Source: Chromatiaceae bacterium
GTDB lineage: Bacteria > Pseudomonadota > Gammaproteobacteria > Chromatiales > Chromatiaceae
DNA: 64,000 nt
Assembly: GCA_027078745.1 (NCBI GenBank)
Contig: JALWWO010000022.1
Location: 1-64,000, forward strand
Reading direction: 5' to 3'
A program made the translations under genes and the position numbers. The first letter of the stretch is position 1, and every line of letters starts with the position of its first letter. This document shows, piece by piece, positions 17,333-26,254 of this stretch. Under the pieces are notes generated by a model. It made no database searches and was not told the origin of the DNA. It was given only the letters and a program-made list of their open reading frames with translations.

Positions 17333-17959
17333 TCAGCGATAGACCTGCAACCGATCCCCTTCGATGCGGTGGGGAAGGTGTTGCAGGGGCCGATCCCCCC
17401 GAGCAATGCAAGCGCCGGTGGGGAGATCGAACGCCCAGCGATGCTTGGGACAGGTCAGTTGGGTTCCTTCCAGATCGGCTTGGGTCAGGGGGGTGCCCTG
17501 ATGGGGGCAGCGGGCCTCATAGACGCGGATCGCCTCCGCCGATCGATGGACGAAGAAAGCCCCCCCTTCTCCCGAGAGGTAGCGCGTTTCCCCCACAGGA
17601 AAATCATCCAACGCCCCCAGATCCCGCCATTCCGGCGAAGCGTCCAAGCGGTCGGGATGGAACTCCGGCAGATCCATCTGCAACAGAAGATCCACCGCCC
17701 AGACGATTTTCGCCAATCCGAGCGCGGGAAAGGCCATGAGCAGGGCATCGAGGATTTCTTGGGCGCTGGCCCCATTCCGCAGGGCCCGTCGGACATATTG
17801 TTTGAAGCCCGCTTCCGTCTGCACCGCCACCTTGGTGATGACGGAGATCAAATCGCGGGTCTTGATATCCAGGTGAGTGCCTACCTGTTTGAGAAAGCTG
17901 AAGTAAGCGCCCATGGCTTCGGGGCGCACTTTGAGAAGATAGTTCAGGGCATCGCTCAT
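17333..17959 (-). CDS. Carboxymuconolactone decarboxylase-like domain fused to a Rieske [2Fe-2S] domain
   Basis: 208 residues. Residues 1-100 resemble the all-helical CMD/AhpD fold (KTRDLISVITKVAVQTEAGF, then GASAQEILDALLMAFPALG). This part has no cysteine at all, so the CxxC redox centre of AhpD is missing. Residues 105-208 form a Rieske ferredoxin domain with the cluster ligands CPHQGTPL and CPKHRWAFDLPTG, the CxH...CxxH pattern. Rieske ferredoxins carry electrons to oxygenases. The fusion suggests electron transfer to, or sensing by, the helical domain. The quinone reductase WrbA lies 43 nt upstream on the same strand, a plausible electron-donor context. The function is unknown. Confidence 0.85.
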   Translation of the reverse strand: MSDALNYLLKVRPEAMGAYFSFLKQVGTHLDIKTRDLISVITKVAVQTEAGFKQYVRRALRNGASAQEILDALLMAFPALGLAKIVWAVDLLLQMDLPEFHPDRLDASPEWRDLGALDDFPVGETRYLSGEGGAFFVHRSAEAIRVYEARCPHQGTPLTQADLEGTQLTCPKHRWAFDLPTGACIARGDRPLQHLPHRIEGDRLQVYR

Positions 17960-18002
17960 GGATCGTTTCCCTTTGGGTTGAGAGACTGCCCCAAAAAGAT
18001 GG

Positions 18003-19584
<1,582 letters not shown>

Positions 19585-19626
19585 CGAGTGGTTCTCTCCA
19601 GCGTGAAAAAATTCAGTATAAGCAAA

Positions 19627-19929
19627 TCAGGCAGGCAGCACCTTGCGGAAGGGTTTAACCTGTACTTCCTGATAGACTTCTGCTTGTACATAGGGATCGG
19701 CTGCCGCCCAAGCTTGGGCGGCGGCGAGATCGGGAAATTCCGCAACGATGAGAGAACCCGTGAATCCCGCTTCCCCTGGGTCCTCGCAATCGATGGCAGG
19801 ATGGGGGCCCGCCAAGACCAGCCGACCTTCCTGTTGCAAGGCTTGCAAGCGGGCCAGATGATCAGGCCTCGCCCGCAGGCGGCGGGGTAGGGCATCAGGC
19901 CGATCGGTGGCGATGATGGCATAGAGCAT
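19627..19929 (-). CDS. yciI: YciI family protein
   Basis: 100 residues, the standard YciI length, with a ferredoxin-like alpha/beta plait. It starts [18 protein letters not shown]. The conserved His-Asp region is [20 protein letters not shown], and the GPHP motif follows. [20 protein letters not shown] and [17 protein letters not shown] close the fold. Members are thought to be small dehydratases or hydrolases with a His/Asp pair, but no substrate is settled. It probably shares a transcript with the parvulin gene downstream. Confidence 0.93.
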   Translation of the reverse strand: MLYAIIATDRPDALPRRLRARPDHLARLQALQQEGRLVLAGPHPAIDCEDPGEAGFTGSLIVAEFPDLAAAQAWAAADPYVQAEVYQEVQVKPFRKVLPA

Positions 19930-20019
19930 CTCAGGGTCTCCCAGTTGCCGAAGCGCAATGACAGGTGCGCGCGATCATTGCGTAATGGTCGACCATTCTA
20001 AGGCAAAAAGGGTTCCCCG

Positions 20020-20601
20020 ATGTTTTTCCCCGTCGATGACCACCTCCGCCGCCGGGCCAAATCCCCCCATGAACTGGCCATGGTCAATCTGCTGCTCATC
20101 AATCTGTTGATGCTCATCGCCCTGCTCGCCGGCAGCTTTTTGCCCAAGGATTCCCCCCTGAGCCCTTATAAATGGCTCGGTGTCTGGGTGCCCCTGTGCC
20201 TCTCTCTGAGCATCATCGCCTATAGCTTCCTGCGAGCGGCCCGAGCCCGGGCTCGGGAACCCTGGTTTGTGGCTGCCCATTGGAAGCTCGCGGTGGGTCG
20301 CTATCAAACCCTGCTCCTGGCCTATGGGCTGGGCATCGGGTTGATCGGCCTTGATTGGCTGCTCTCCCTGAGTCAGAAGAGCCGGGGGATGCAAGAACTG
20401 CTCTTCCTCGCCCTGCAACGGGTCGCCGTAGCCCCGATCCTCATCGCCCTGATGGTCCTCATCCTGCTGGAATCCGGTGCGCTCTATCAGGCAGGGCGGG
20501 GGGAGGTACCGGATGGACTGGTCAAGCGATTTCCCCCGCCGGAAGATTTGCCCCGCGCCCCTAACCCAATTTCCGGCGCCAATCCAGAAGCGCAGGCGTA
20601 G
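20020..20601 (+). CDS. Uncharacterised small membrane protein
   Basis: 193 residues with four hydrophobic segments, roughly residues 20-42, 51-70, 98-115 and 130-152. The ends are charged and Pro-rich. I recognise no domain. The pattern, with the basic loop RAARARAREPW after the second segment, suggests cytosolic termini with a positive-inside loop. It stands alone on the plus strand. Its last 41 nt overlap the convergent polysaccharide deacetylase gene. The coding bias and the intact frame speak for a real gene; the role is unknown. Confidence 0.7.
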   Translation: MFFPVDDHLRRRAKSPHELAMVNLLLINLLMLIALLAGSFLPKDSPLSPYKWLGVWVPLCLSLSIIAYSFLRAARARAREPWFVAAHWKLAVGRYQTLLLAYGLGIGLIGLDWLLSLSQKSRGMQELLFLALQRVAVAPILIALMVLILLESGALYQAGRGEVPDGLVKRFPPPEDLPRAPNPISGANPEAQA

Positions 20602-21319
20602 GGGCTTGTTTGACCAAGAGCTTCCAGGCATAGCCGATCAAATTATCCCCAAAAGAGATGGCTTTGCGGGGCAGGGCCAGGGGATGATCTTCTCGGGTCG
20701 CCGCCCCGCGCAAGCAGGTTAGGGCGCTCCGATAGCCGATCTCCTGAGCCATCTGCAAACTGGTCTGATCGAAGCTGCCGAAGGGATAGCAGAGATGGGG
20801 GACGGCTTCCCCCAAGAGGTCTTCTAAAGCCGCCTTGCTGTCCGCAAGCTCCCGCCATTTCGTCCGGTCATCCACTTCCCCCAGCCGCACATGATGGGCA
20901 CCGTGGGAACCGATGCGGATGCCGGCCTGCCGGATTGCCCGCAGCTGGGCACCGCTGAGCAATCGGGGCACGGGTCGGCCTGGCTCCTTCGCAAACCAAT
21001 CCGCCCGCTTGCCCAGATATTGGCTGATGGCGTAGAGGACGGCGGGAAAATCGTAGCGGCGGAGCACGGGCAGGACCTCTTGGAGAAAACTTTCATAGCC
21101 ATCGTCGAAGCTGAGCACCACCGATCTAGGGGGAATGGGCTGCTTGCCGGCCAGACCTGCTAGGGCTGCTTCCAGATCCAGCACCCGAAAGCCCCCATGA
21201 TGGAGAAAGGCCATCTGGCGGGCGAAGCGATCTCGGTCGCAATAGTTCGCCCGATGGGTCTTCATGGGCGCGAACCGGCCCACCTGATGGTACATGAGGA
21301 TGGAGAGAAAACCCGCCAT
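20561..21319 (-). CDS. Polysaccharide deacetylase family protein
   Basis: 252 residues of the NodB-like carbohydrate esterase 4 fold. FLSILMYHQVGRF at the start is the typical opening. Motif 1 is VVLSFDDGYESFL near residue 68 (the Asp pair for catalysis and metal), and motif 2 is RIGSHGAHHVRL near residue 136 (the metal His pair). The late motif LCYPFGSFDQTS is near residue 177. No signal peptide is seen, so it may act at the cytosolic face or be poorly defined at its start. It would remove N-acetyl groups from a sugar chain. It is the last gene of the glycan run and its start overlaps the stop of the upstream GT4 gene. Confidence 0.9.
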   Translation of the reverse strand: MAGFLSILMYHQVGRFAPMKTHRANYCDRDRFARQMAFLHHGGFRVLDLEAALAGLAGKQPIPPRSVVLSFDDGYESFLQEVLPVLRRYDFPAVLYAISQYLGKRADWFAKEPGRPVPRLLSGAQLRAIRQAGIRIGSHGAHHVRLGEVDDRTKWRELADSKAALEDLLGEAVPHLCYPFGSFDQTSLQMAQEIGYRSALTCLRGAATREDHPLALPRKAISFGDNLIGYAWKLLVKQAPTPALLDWRRKLG

Positions 21320-22383
21320 CAGCCGGCCAACCGGTCGTAGAGCTGCAAATACTGCTGCAAGATCGCCGCCCGGCTGAATTCCCCCTGCACCCGCTTCCAG
21401 CCCTGTGCGGCCAGTGCTTTCCGCAGATCCTCATCTTCCAGCACCGTTTGAATGCCCTGGGCCAGGGCTTTCGGCGCTTCGCAGGGCACACACCAAGCAT
21501 CTTCCCCGTGGCGGGTGATCTCCCGCGCCCCTCGGAAATGACTGGTTACCAAGGGCTTCGCCCAAGCCCAAGCATCCAGGATCACATTGCCCAGGGTCTC
21601 CGTTTCCAAGGATGGAAAGACCACCAGATCGGCCAGTTGGAAGAAGGGGCCGGGATCATCCTGCCAGCCTGCCCAGAACAGCACCGGTTCCAGATCGTTT
21701 TCTCGGGCCTGCCGTCGCAGGGCCAATTCCAGCGGGCCATCGCCCAAGAGGAGCAGCCGCCAGGGGCGGCCGGCGATCTCCCGAGGCAATCGGCCTAGGG
21801 CCTCGAACAGGATGGAAAACCCTTTGACCGGCACGAAGCGGCCGGCGCTGAGGAGCAGCCAGGCTTCCGAAGGCAATCCTAGCCTTTGGCGAAACTGGGC
21901 GAGCTGGGCAGCCTTCATGGGGTGCACCGGCTCCACGAAGTTGTAGATCTGATAGACCCGTCGGGCGGGCAAGCCCTGCTGGATCATCCAATCGCATAAC
22001 CCCTTGGTGTTACCGATCCAAGCATCCGCATGGCGATAGGGATGAAGGGCATAATAGCCGCCTAACCGCGCGATGTGCGGAATGCCTGGGGTGCGGGTCA
22101 GTCGGGTGGCCCTGCCCATGTAGGTCTGCACGAGATCGGGCTGTATCCTTCGGATCAGACGTTGTAAAGACCCGCGAGACCAAGGATCCCAGACCGTGGC
22201 GAAGGGCAGGGTGTGGACGGGCAGTTCCCCGAAATCCTGAGCGGCCAGCTCGCTGCCCGCCCGCACCGCTGCTTGCACCGGTGCCCCCTCGTCCGCCAAT
22301 GCCCGAACGAATCTCAGAAACCAGCGCTCCGCTCCACCCATGCGGCGGCTGCCGATGAGCTGCAAGCTGCGGGGCGAACTCAT
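21319..22383 (-). CDS. Glycosyltransferase family 4 protein
   Basis: 354 residues with two Rossmann halves of the GT-B fold. The N-terminal part has the phosphate/acceptor region IGSRRMGGAERWFLRFV. The C-terminal part has RFVPVKGFSILFEALGRLP, LLLGDGPLELALR and the donor-binding signature VVFPSLETETLGNVILDAWA, where the ETETLGNVILDA stretch equals the EX7E motif. It would add a sugar from a nucleotide donor to a growing glycan on the cytosolic membrane face. Start and stop overlap its neighbours by a few bases on both sides, so it is translated together with the second GT4 and the deacetylase. Confidence 0.92.
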   Translation of the reverse strand: MSSPRSLQLIGSRRMGGAERWFLRFVRALADEGAPVQAAVRAGSELAAQDFGELPVHTLPFATVWDPWSRGSLQRLIRRIQPDLVQTYMGRATRLTRTPGIPHIARLGGYYALHPYRHADAWIGNTKGLCDWMIQQGLPARRVYQIYNFVEPVHPMKAAQLAQFRQRLGLPSEAWLLLSAGRFVPVKGFSILFEALGRLPREIAGRPWRLLLLGDGPLELALRRQARENDLEPVLFWAGWQDDPGPFFQLADLVVFPSLETETLGNVILDAWAWAKPLVTSHFRGAREITRHGEDAWCVPCEAPKALAQGIQTVLEDEDLRKALAAQGWKRVQGEFSRAAILQQYLQLYDRLAG

Positions 22384-23459
22384 GGCACCAACTCCCTATA
22401 AACCTGAAGATTGCCCGCTACCATGGCATCTAGGGAAAATTCCGCCCGCATCTTCTCCTGACCTCGCTGGCCCAGCCTTCGACCCAGTGCGGGATCCGCC
22501 AGGATCCGAGCGATGGCCGCCCCTAGGGCCTGGGCATCCCCAGGCGGCACCAACAGGCCGTTGCCCTCCGATTCCACCGCCTCGGGAATGCCCCCGACTC
22601 GGCTGGCCACGATGGGTACGCCGGCGCTAGCCGCTTGCAACAGGGACACTCCCAAGCCTTCTTTCAGGGCGGGATGCACCAAGAGTTCCAGACAGGGGAG
22701 GATTTCGGGGAGATCCGGCCGGAAGCCGTAGAGCTGCACCCGCGCCCCCAGCCCCAACCGGTGAATCGTCTGCCGGAGGTCGTTTTCCAGGGAACCTTGG
22801 CCAAAGAACCCCACCCGCAGATCGGGAAAGGCTTGGAACAGTTCGGGCAGGGCTTGGAGCAGGTAGCGATGCCCCTTTCTGGGAATGAGCTGGGCGACCA
22901 CCCCCAGCAATCGGCTGCCGACGGGCAGGCCGAGCTTGGAATCAATCCGTTCCCGCTGACAGGGGCGGGCAAAAGCGGCGGCATCCACCGCGCTGCGCAC
23001 CACCCGCAGCTTCTCCGGCGGCAGCCCTTCGGCGAGCAGGATTTCCCCGATGCCCTGAGAGATGGCGATCACCCGATCATAAAGCCGGTACTTCAGGGCC
23101 ACCCAACGGGGGGATTCCGGATTGTCCACTCGGCGGGAATGGATCACTGGCAGGCCAGCCAAACGGCCAGCGATGCCCCCGAGCACATCCGCCCCTGACC
23201 GGCTGTGCAGATGGACCAGATCCGGCTGAAAGCGGCGGAGGATGCCCAGGATGCGCGGGATCAGGGCCAGATCCAGATCCCCATGCATGGGGAGGGGAAA
23301 GACCTGGGCGAAGTCCGCCGCTCGCTGAGCCAGGGCAGCGCCTCGGGGACAGATCAGCCCGTTTTCCAGCCCGCGCCCCTGCAAGCCGGCCAGGAGATCG
23401 AGCACTTGTTGGGCACCGCCGTAGAGATGGCGGCCCGCTTCCACGTGCAACACTCTCAT
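22380..23459 (-). CDS. Glycosyltransferase family 4 protein
   Basis: 359 residues from the ATG at 23459, giving MRVLHVEAGRHLYGGAQQVL, the usual opening with the glycine-rich loop. A longer frame to 23513 would run into the upstream gene. The C-terminal half shows QLIPRKGHRYLLQALPELF, VGFFGQGSLENDLR, LLVHPALKEGLGVSLLQAA (EX7E) and SRVGGIPEAVE. This is a standard retaining GT4 enzyme. The start overlaps the stop of the heptosyltransferase-like gene (ATGA), which supports the choice. It probably builds the same glycan as its neighbour. Confidence 0.92.
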   Translation of the reverse strand: MRVLHVEAGRHLYGGAQQVLDLLAGLQGRGLENGLICPRGAALAQRAADFAQVFPLPMHGDLDLALIPRILGILRRFQPDLVHLHSRSGADVLGGIAGRLAGLPVIHSRRVDNPESPRWVALKYRLYDRVIAISQGIGEILLAEGLPPEKLRVVRSAVDAAAFARPCQRERIDSKLGLPVGSRLLGVVAQLIPRKGHRYLLQALPELFQAFPDLRVGFFGQGSLENDLRQTIHRLGLGARVQLYGFRPDLPEILPCLELLVHPALKEGLGVSLLQAASAGVPIVASRVGGIPEAVESEGNGLLVPPGDAQALGAAIARILADPALGRRLGQRGQEKMRAEFSLDAMVAGNLQVYRELVP

Positions 23460-24517
23460 AACCATTGCCGCGCCGCCGCCAGGACTTCCGAGACGGAAAT
23501 CGCCCGCATGCAATCGAACCGCCCCCCGCAGCTGGGCCGCCGCTTGCAGGGGGAACAGGGTAGGGGATGATAGAGCACGCGGGCCTGGTCCGTTCCCGTG
23601 TGCCGATAGGGGCAGGTGGCCCCGAACAACAGCAGGGTGGGGCGGCGAAAGGCGATGCCCAGATGGCCCAATCCCGTGTCCACGGCGATCACCAAGCGGC
23701 TGTGCTGGGTCAGGGCGGCGGCTTCCCCCAGGCGGGTCTTGCCCACCCAGTTACGCAGCTGGGGCGCGCGGGCGCAGAGCCGCGCCGCCGCCGCCCGATC
23801 TCCAGGCCCACCCAGGAGCACCACAGGTAAGCCCAAGGATTGCACCCCCGCCGCGAGGGCTGCCCAGCGGTCTTCCAACCAATGCTTCTGGGGTCTCGTG
23901 GTGAAGGGGCAGAACAGGGCATAGCCTGTTTCCAGTCCCTCTTGCTGGATCAGGGTTTGGGCAAAGGCCTGATCTTCCGGAGAGGGATGGATGGATAGGG
24001 CGAAATCCTCCAGGGGCAATCCTAATTGCTCGGCAAGATACCGGTATTCGGAAGCGATCCAGTCCGAATCGCCCCCCCGAGGCAGGCGGTGGGTCATGAG
24101 CCACTGACTGCCCTCCCGGGCCCCCAAGCCGATGCGCGTTTCCGCACCGGAGAACCAGGCGAGCAGACCGCTCTTCAACAAGCCCTGAAGATCCAAGACC
24201 AGATCGAACCCTGCCCCCCGCAACTCGGTTCGGAAGTCTCGGACCGATTGAAACAGGGTGAAAAACTGCCGCGTGCGTCCCAACTGTTTCCAACGACTTA
24301 GAGGCACCGGAATCACCTGATGGAGCCGGGGATGGCTCTGGAGCAGGGATTGATAGTCTTCCTGGACCAACCAACTGATCCGAGCCTCGGGCCAGCGGCG
24401 ATGCAGGGCCTCCAGGAGGGGAGAGGCGAAGACGAGATCCCCGATGGCGCTCAGGCGCACCAGCAGAATGCGGCGGGGCGCTGGCTCAAAACTGGAAGTA
24501 ATAGAATTCCGCTTCAT
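23456..24517 (-). CDS. Heptosyltransferase-like glycosyltransferase family 9 protein
   Basis: 353 residues from the ATG at 24517 (MKRNSITSSFEPAPRRILLV). The GT9 opening RLSAIGDLVFASPLLEALHR is near residue 20, LVLDLQGLLKSGLLAW near residue 105, and VAVDTGLGHLGIAFRRPTL near residue 275. A cysteine-rich C-terminal stretch, PCSPCKRRPSCGG, follows. Family members add L-glycero-D-manno-heptose to the LPS inner core. The LPS role fits the neighbouring acyltransferase and glycosyltransferases. The gene overlaps the end of the MBOAT gene by 32 nt and the next GT4 by 4 nt. Confidence 0.93.
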   Translation of the reverse strand: MKRNSITSSFEPAPRRILLVRLSAIGDLVFASPLLEALHRRWPEARISWLVQEDYQSLLQSHPRLHQVIPVPLSRWKQLGRTRQFFTLFQSVRDFRTELRGAGFDLVLDLQGLLKSGLLAWFSGAETRIGLGAREGSQWLMTHRLPRGGDSDWIASEYRYLAEQLGLPLEDFALSIHPSPEDQAFAQTLIQQEGLETGYALFCPFTTRPQKHWLEDRWAALAAGVQSLGLPVVLLGGPGDRAAAARLCARAPQLRNWVGKTRLGEAAALTQHSRLVIAVDTGLGHLGIAFRRPTLLLFGATCPYRHTGTDQARVLYHPLPCSPCKRRPSCGGRFDCMRAISVSEVLAAARQWL

Positions 24518-25886
24518 CACCGCCCCCGACCAGCACCACCAAAGCCACCAAGGCCAAGCCCGCTGCCACCGCATACCAACGATTGGGCTGCAATCGCGCC
24601 AAGGCGATCTTCTGGCTCGTGGGTCCCAGGATCGCCAGGAGCAGGGCACCCAGCACCCAGAGGGCATCTTCCCCTTCGGGCCAGCCTGCCCAAGCGCTGC
24701 CGTCGTGCATGGCCTGCCAGAACACGCCGGCGGTGGAAAAGCTGTCCGCCCGGAAGAGCACGGTGATTTCCACCCAGAACAAGAAAGTCAGGAACCAGCC
24801 CAGCCCCCGAGGCAGGTGCCAACCGGTGCGGCGGAATCCGGCGTTCACCAACAGCCCGATGCCGTGCGCCAGGCCCCAGGCGGCAAAGGTCCAGGCGGCC
24901 CCGTGCCAAAGCCCCCCTAAGAACATGGTGAGCAATACGGCGAAAATCTGGGGATGGGGCAGAACGCGCAGCTTCGCCAAGGGCACGAACAGATAATCCC
25001 GCAGAAAGCGGGTCAGGGTGATGTGCCACCGCTGCCACAGGGCTTGCAGGGAATGCGCTCTGTAGGGGGCGTTGAAGTTCACGGGCAGCCGGTAGCCGAA
25101 CAGCAAGCCCAACCCGATGGCCATATCCGAATAGCCGGAAAAGTCAAAATAGATCTGTCCGCTAAAGGCCAGGGCACCCAGCCAAGCTTGGGTTAAGTGC
25201 AACGTGCCCTCCGAAGCGGCGGCCGCAAAAGTGGGATCTACAATTTCCGCCAGCCGATCGGCGATGAGCACCTTTTTCATCAGGCCCAGGCAGAACAGAA
25301 CGCTGCCTCGGCTGAACCGTTCCCAAAAACCCGCCCGCAGGGGATCTTGGGAAAACTGGGGGATCAGCTCATAATGGCGGACGATGGGGCCTGCGATGAG
25401 CTGGGGAAAGAAGGTCACATAGGCAGCGTAGTGCAGCAGATCATATTCCCGCCCCCGATTGCGCCACACATCCACCAGATAGGAAATCTGCTGGAAGGTG
25501 TAAAAGGAGATGGCCAGGGGCAGGGCCGGGGCAATGAGGCTGAAAGCGGTGCCCGTGAGATCGCCGATCTCCCCCAAGAGCCAGCCCGCATATTTGTAAT
25601 AGCCCAGCAAGCCCAGGTTGAAGAGCACGCCCAAGCAGAGGAAAAACCAGCGCCGGCGGCTCCGCTTGGGACTGTGAACCATGGCCCGAGCCAGGAAGAA
25701 ATTGACGAGCACGGAACCCAGGAGCAAGGGCAGGTACTTGGGATTCCACCAGCTGTAAAAGAACAGGGAGGCGAGCACGAGCCAGCCCAAAGCGGCCTTT
25801 TCCCCCCCTCGCTTCCAGAGCCATAGAAAGCCCAAAAAACAGAGGGGCAGGAACAGCAGGATAAAAGGCTGGGAATGGAACAGCAT
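24486..25886 (-). CDS. MBOAT family O-acyltransferase (AlgI/PatA-like)
   Basis: 466 residues with about ten to twelve membrane segments. It opens MLFHSQPFILLFLPLCFLGF as in AlgI. The conserved QLIAGPIVRHYELIPQ is near residue 165, and FDFSGYSDMAIGLGLLFGYR near residue 249. The catalytic His lies in LGGLWHGAAWTFAAWGLAHG near residue 323. Such proteins move acyl groups across the inner membrane to sugars of alginate, peptidoglycan, LPS or other glycans, often with a periplasmic SGNH/AlgJ-type partner. No such partner is visible here. A free acyl carrier protein gene lies 24 nt upstream, a likely acyl donor. Confidence 0.93.
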   Translation of the reverse strand: MLFHSQPFILLFLPLCFLGFLWLWKRGGEKAALGWLVLASLFFYSWWNPKYLPLLLGSVLVNFFLARAMVHSPKRSRRRWFFLCLGVLFNLGLLGYYKYAGWLLGEIGDLTGTAFSLIAPALPLAISFYTFQQISYLVDVWRNRGREYDLLHYAAYVTFFPQLIAGPIVRHYELIPQFSQDPLRAGFWERFSRGSVLFCLGLMKKVLIADRLAEIVDPTFAAAASEGTLHLTQAWLGALAFSGQIYFDFSGYSDMAIGLGLLFGYRLPVNFNAPYRAHSLQALWQRWHITLTRFLRDYLFVPLAKLRVLPHPQIFAVLLTMFLGGLWHGAAWTFAAWGLAHGIGLLVNAGFRRTGWHLPRGLGWFLTFLFWVEITVLFRADSFSTAGVFWQAMHDGSAWAGWPEGEDALWVLGALLLAILGPTSQKIALARLQPNRWYAVAAGLALVALVVLVGGGDEAEFYYFQF

Positions 25887-25910
25887 GTCCGCAGCGCGGA
25901 GAACCTCGGC

Positions 25911-26234
25911 CTAAGCAGTCTTGCCCGCTTCCAGCGCCGCTAAGAGATAATCCATCAGATCTCCCAGGGTGCGAGGGGTCGCGTCATCCGACTCAAAGAA
26001 ACTAGAATCCAGGAGGAGCTCCGCCCCGAATTGCTCAGCGAGCTTTTCTTCCAGGATCATCTGAAAGGACACGATGGCTAGAGAATCCAGGGAAGCCCCT
26101 TCCCCGGACAGTCGGGCTTCGGGGGATTTCTCCAGCCCTTCCAGGGCGTCTAGTTCTTCATTGAGGACATCGACGGATGCATACACCAGCGCTTGAATCT
26201 GTGCCCGCTGATCCTCTGCGTTCGACGCGGCCAT
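25911..26234 (-). CDS. Acyl carrier protein-like protein
   Basis: 107 residues from the ATG at 26234. It is preceded by a strong ribosome binding site (GAGGAGG about 5 nt away), which decides the start over a longer frame. GEGASLDSLAIVSFQMIL around residue 50 contains the DSL phosphopantetheine serine followed by helix II, as in ACPs. Acidic residues are abundant and the length is slightly above the usual 80. Family members carry acyl chains on a 4'-phosphopantetheine arm. The position between BatD (20 nt upstream) and the MBOAT acyltransferase (24 nt downstream) suggests it hands an acyl group to MBOAT. No dedicated acyl-ACP synthetase is adjacent. Confidence 0.85.
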   Translation of the reverse strand: MAASNAEDQRAQIQALVYASVDVLNEELDALEGLEKSPEARLSGEGASLDSLAIVSFQMILEEKLAEQFGAELLLDSSFFESDDATPRTLGDLMDYLLAALEAGKTA

Positions 26235-26254
26235 GAAAACCTCCTCAGAGTGCT

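Noticed and set aside
24517-24667. N-terminal extension of the heptosyltransferase-like gene
   Set aside because: The first 50 codons overlap the MBOAT gene and encode a Trp-rich stretch unlike the family; the ATG at 24517 fits better.
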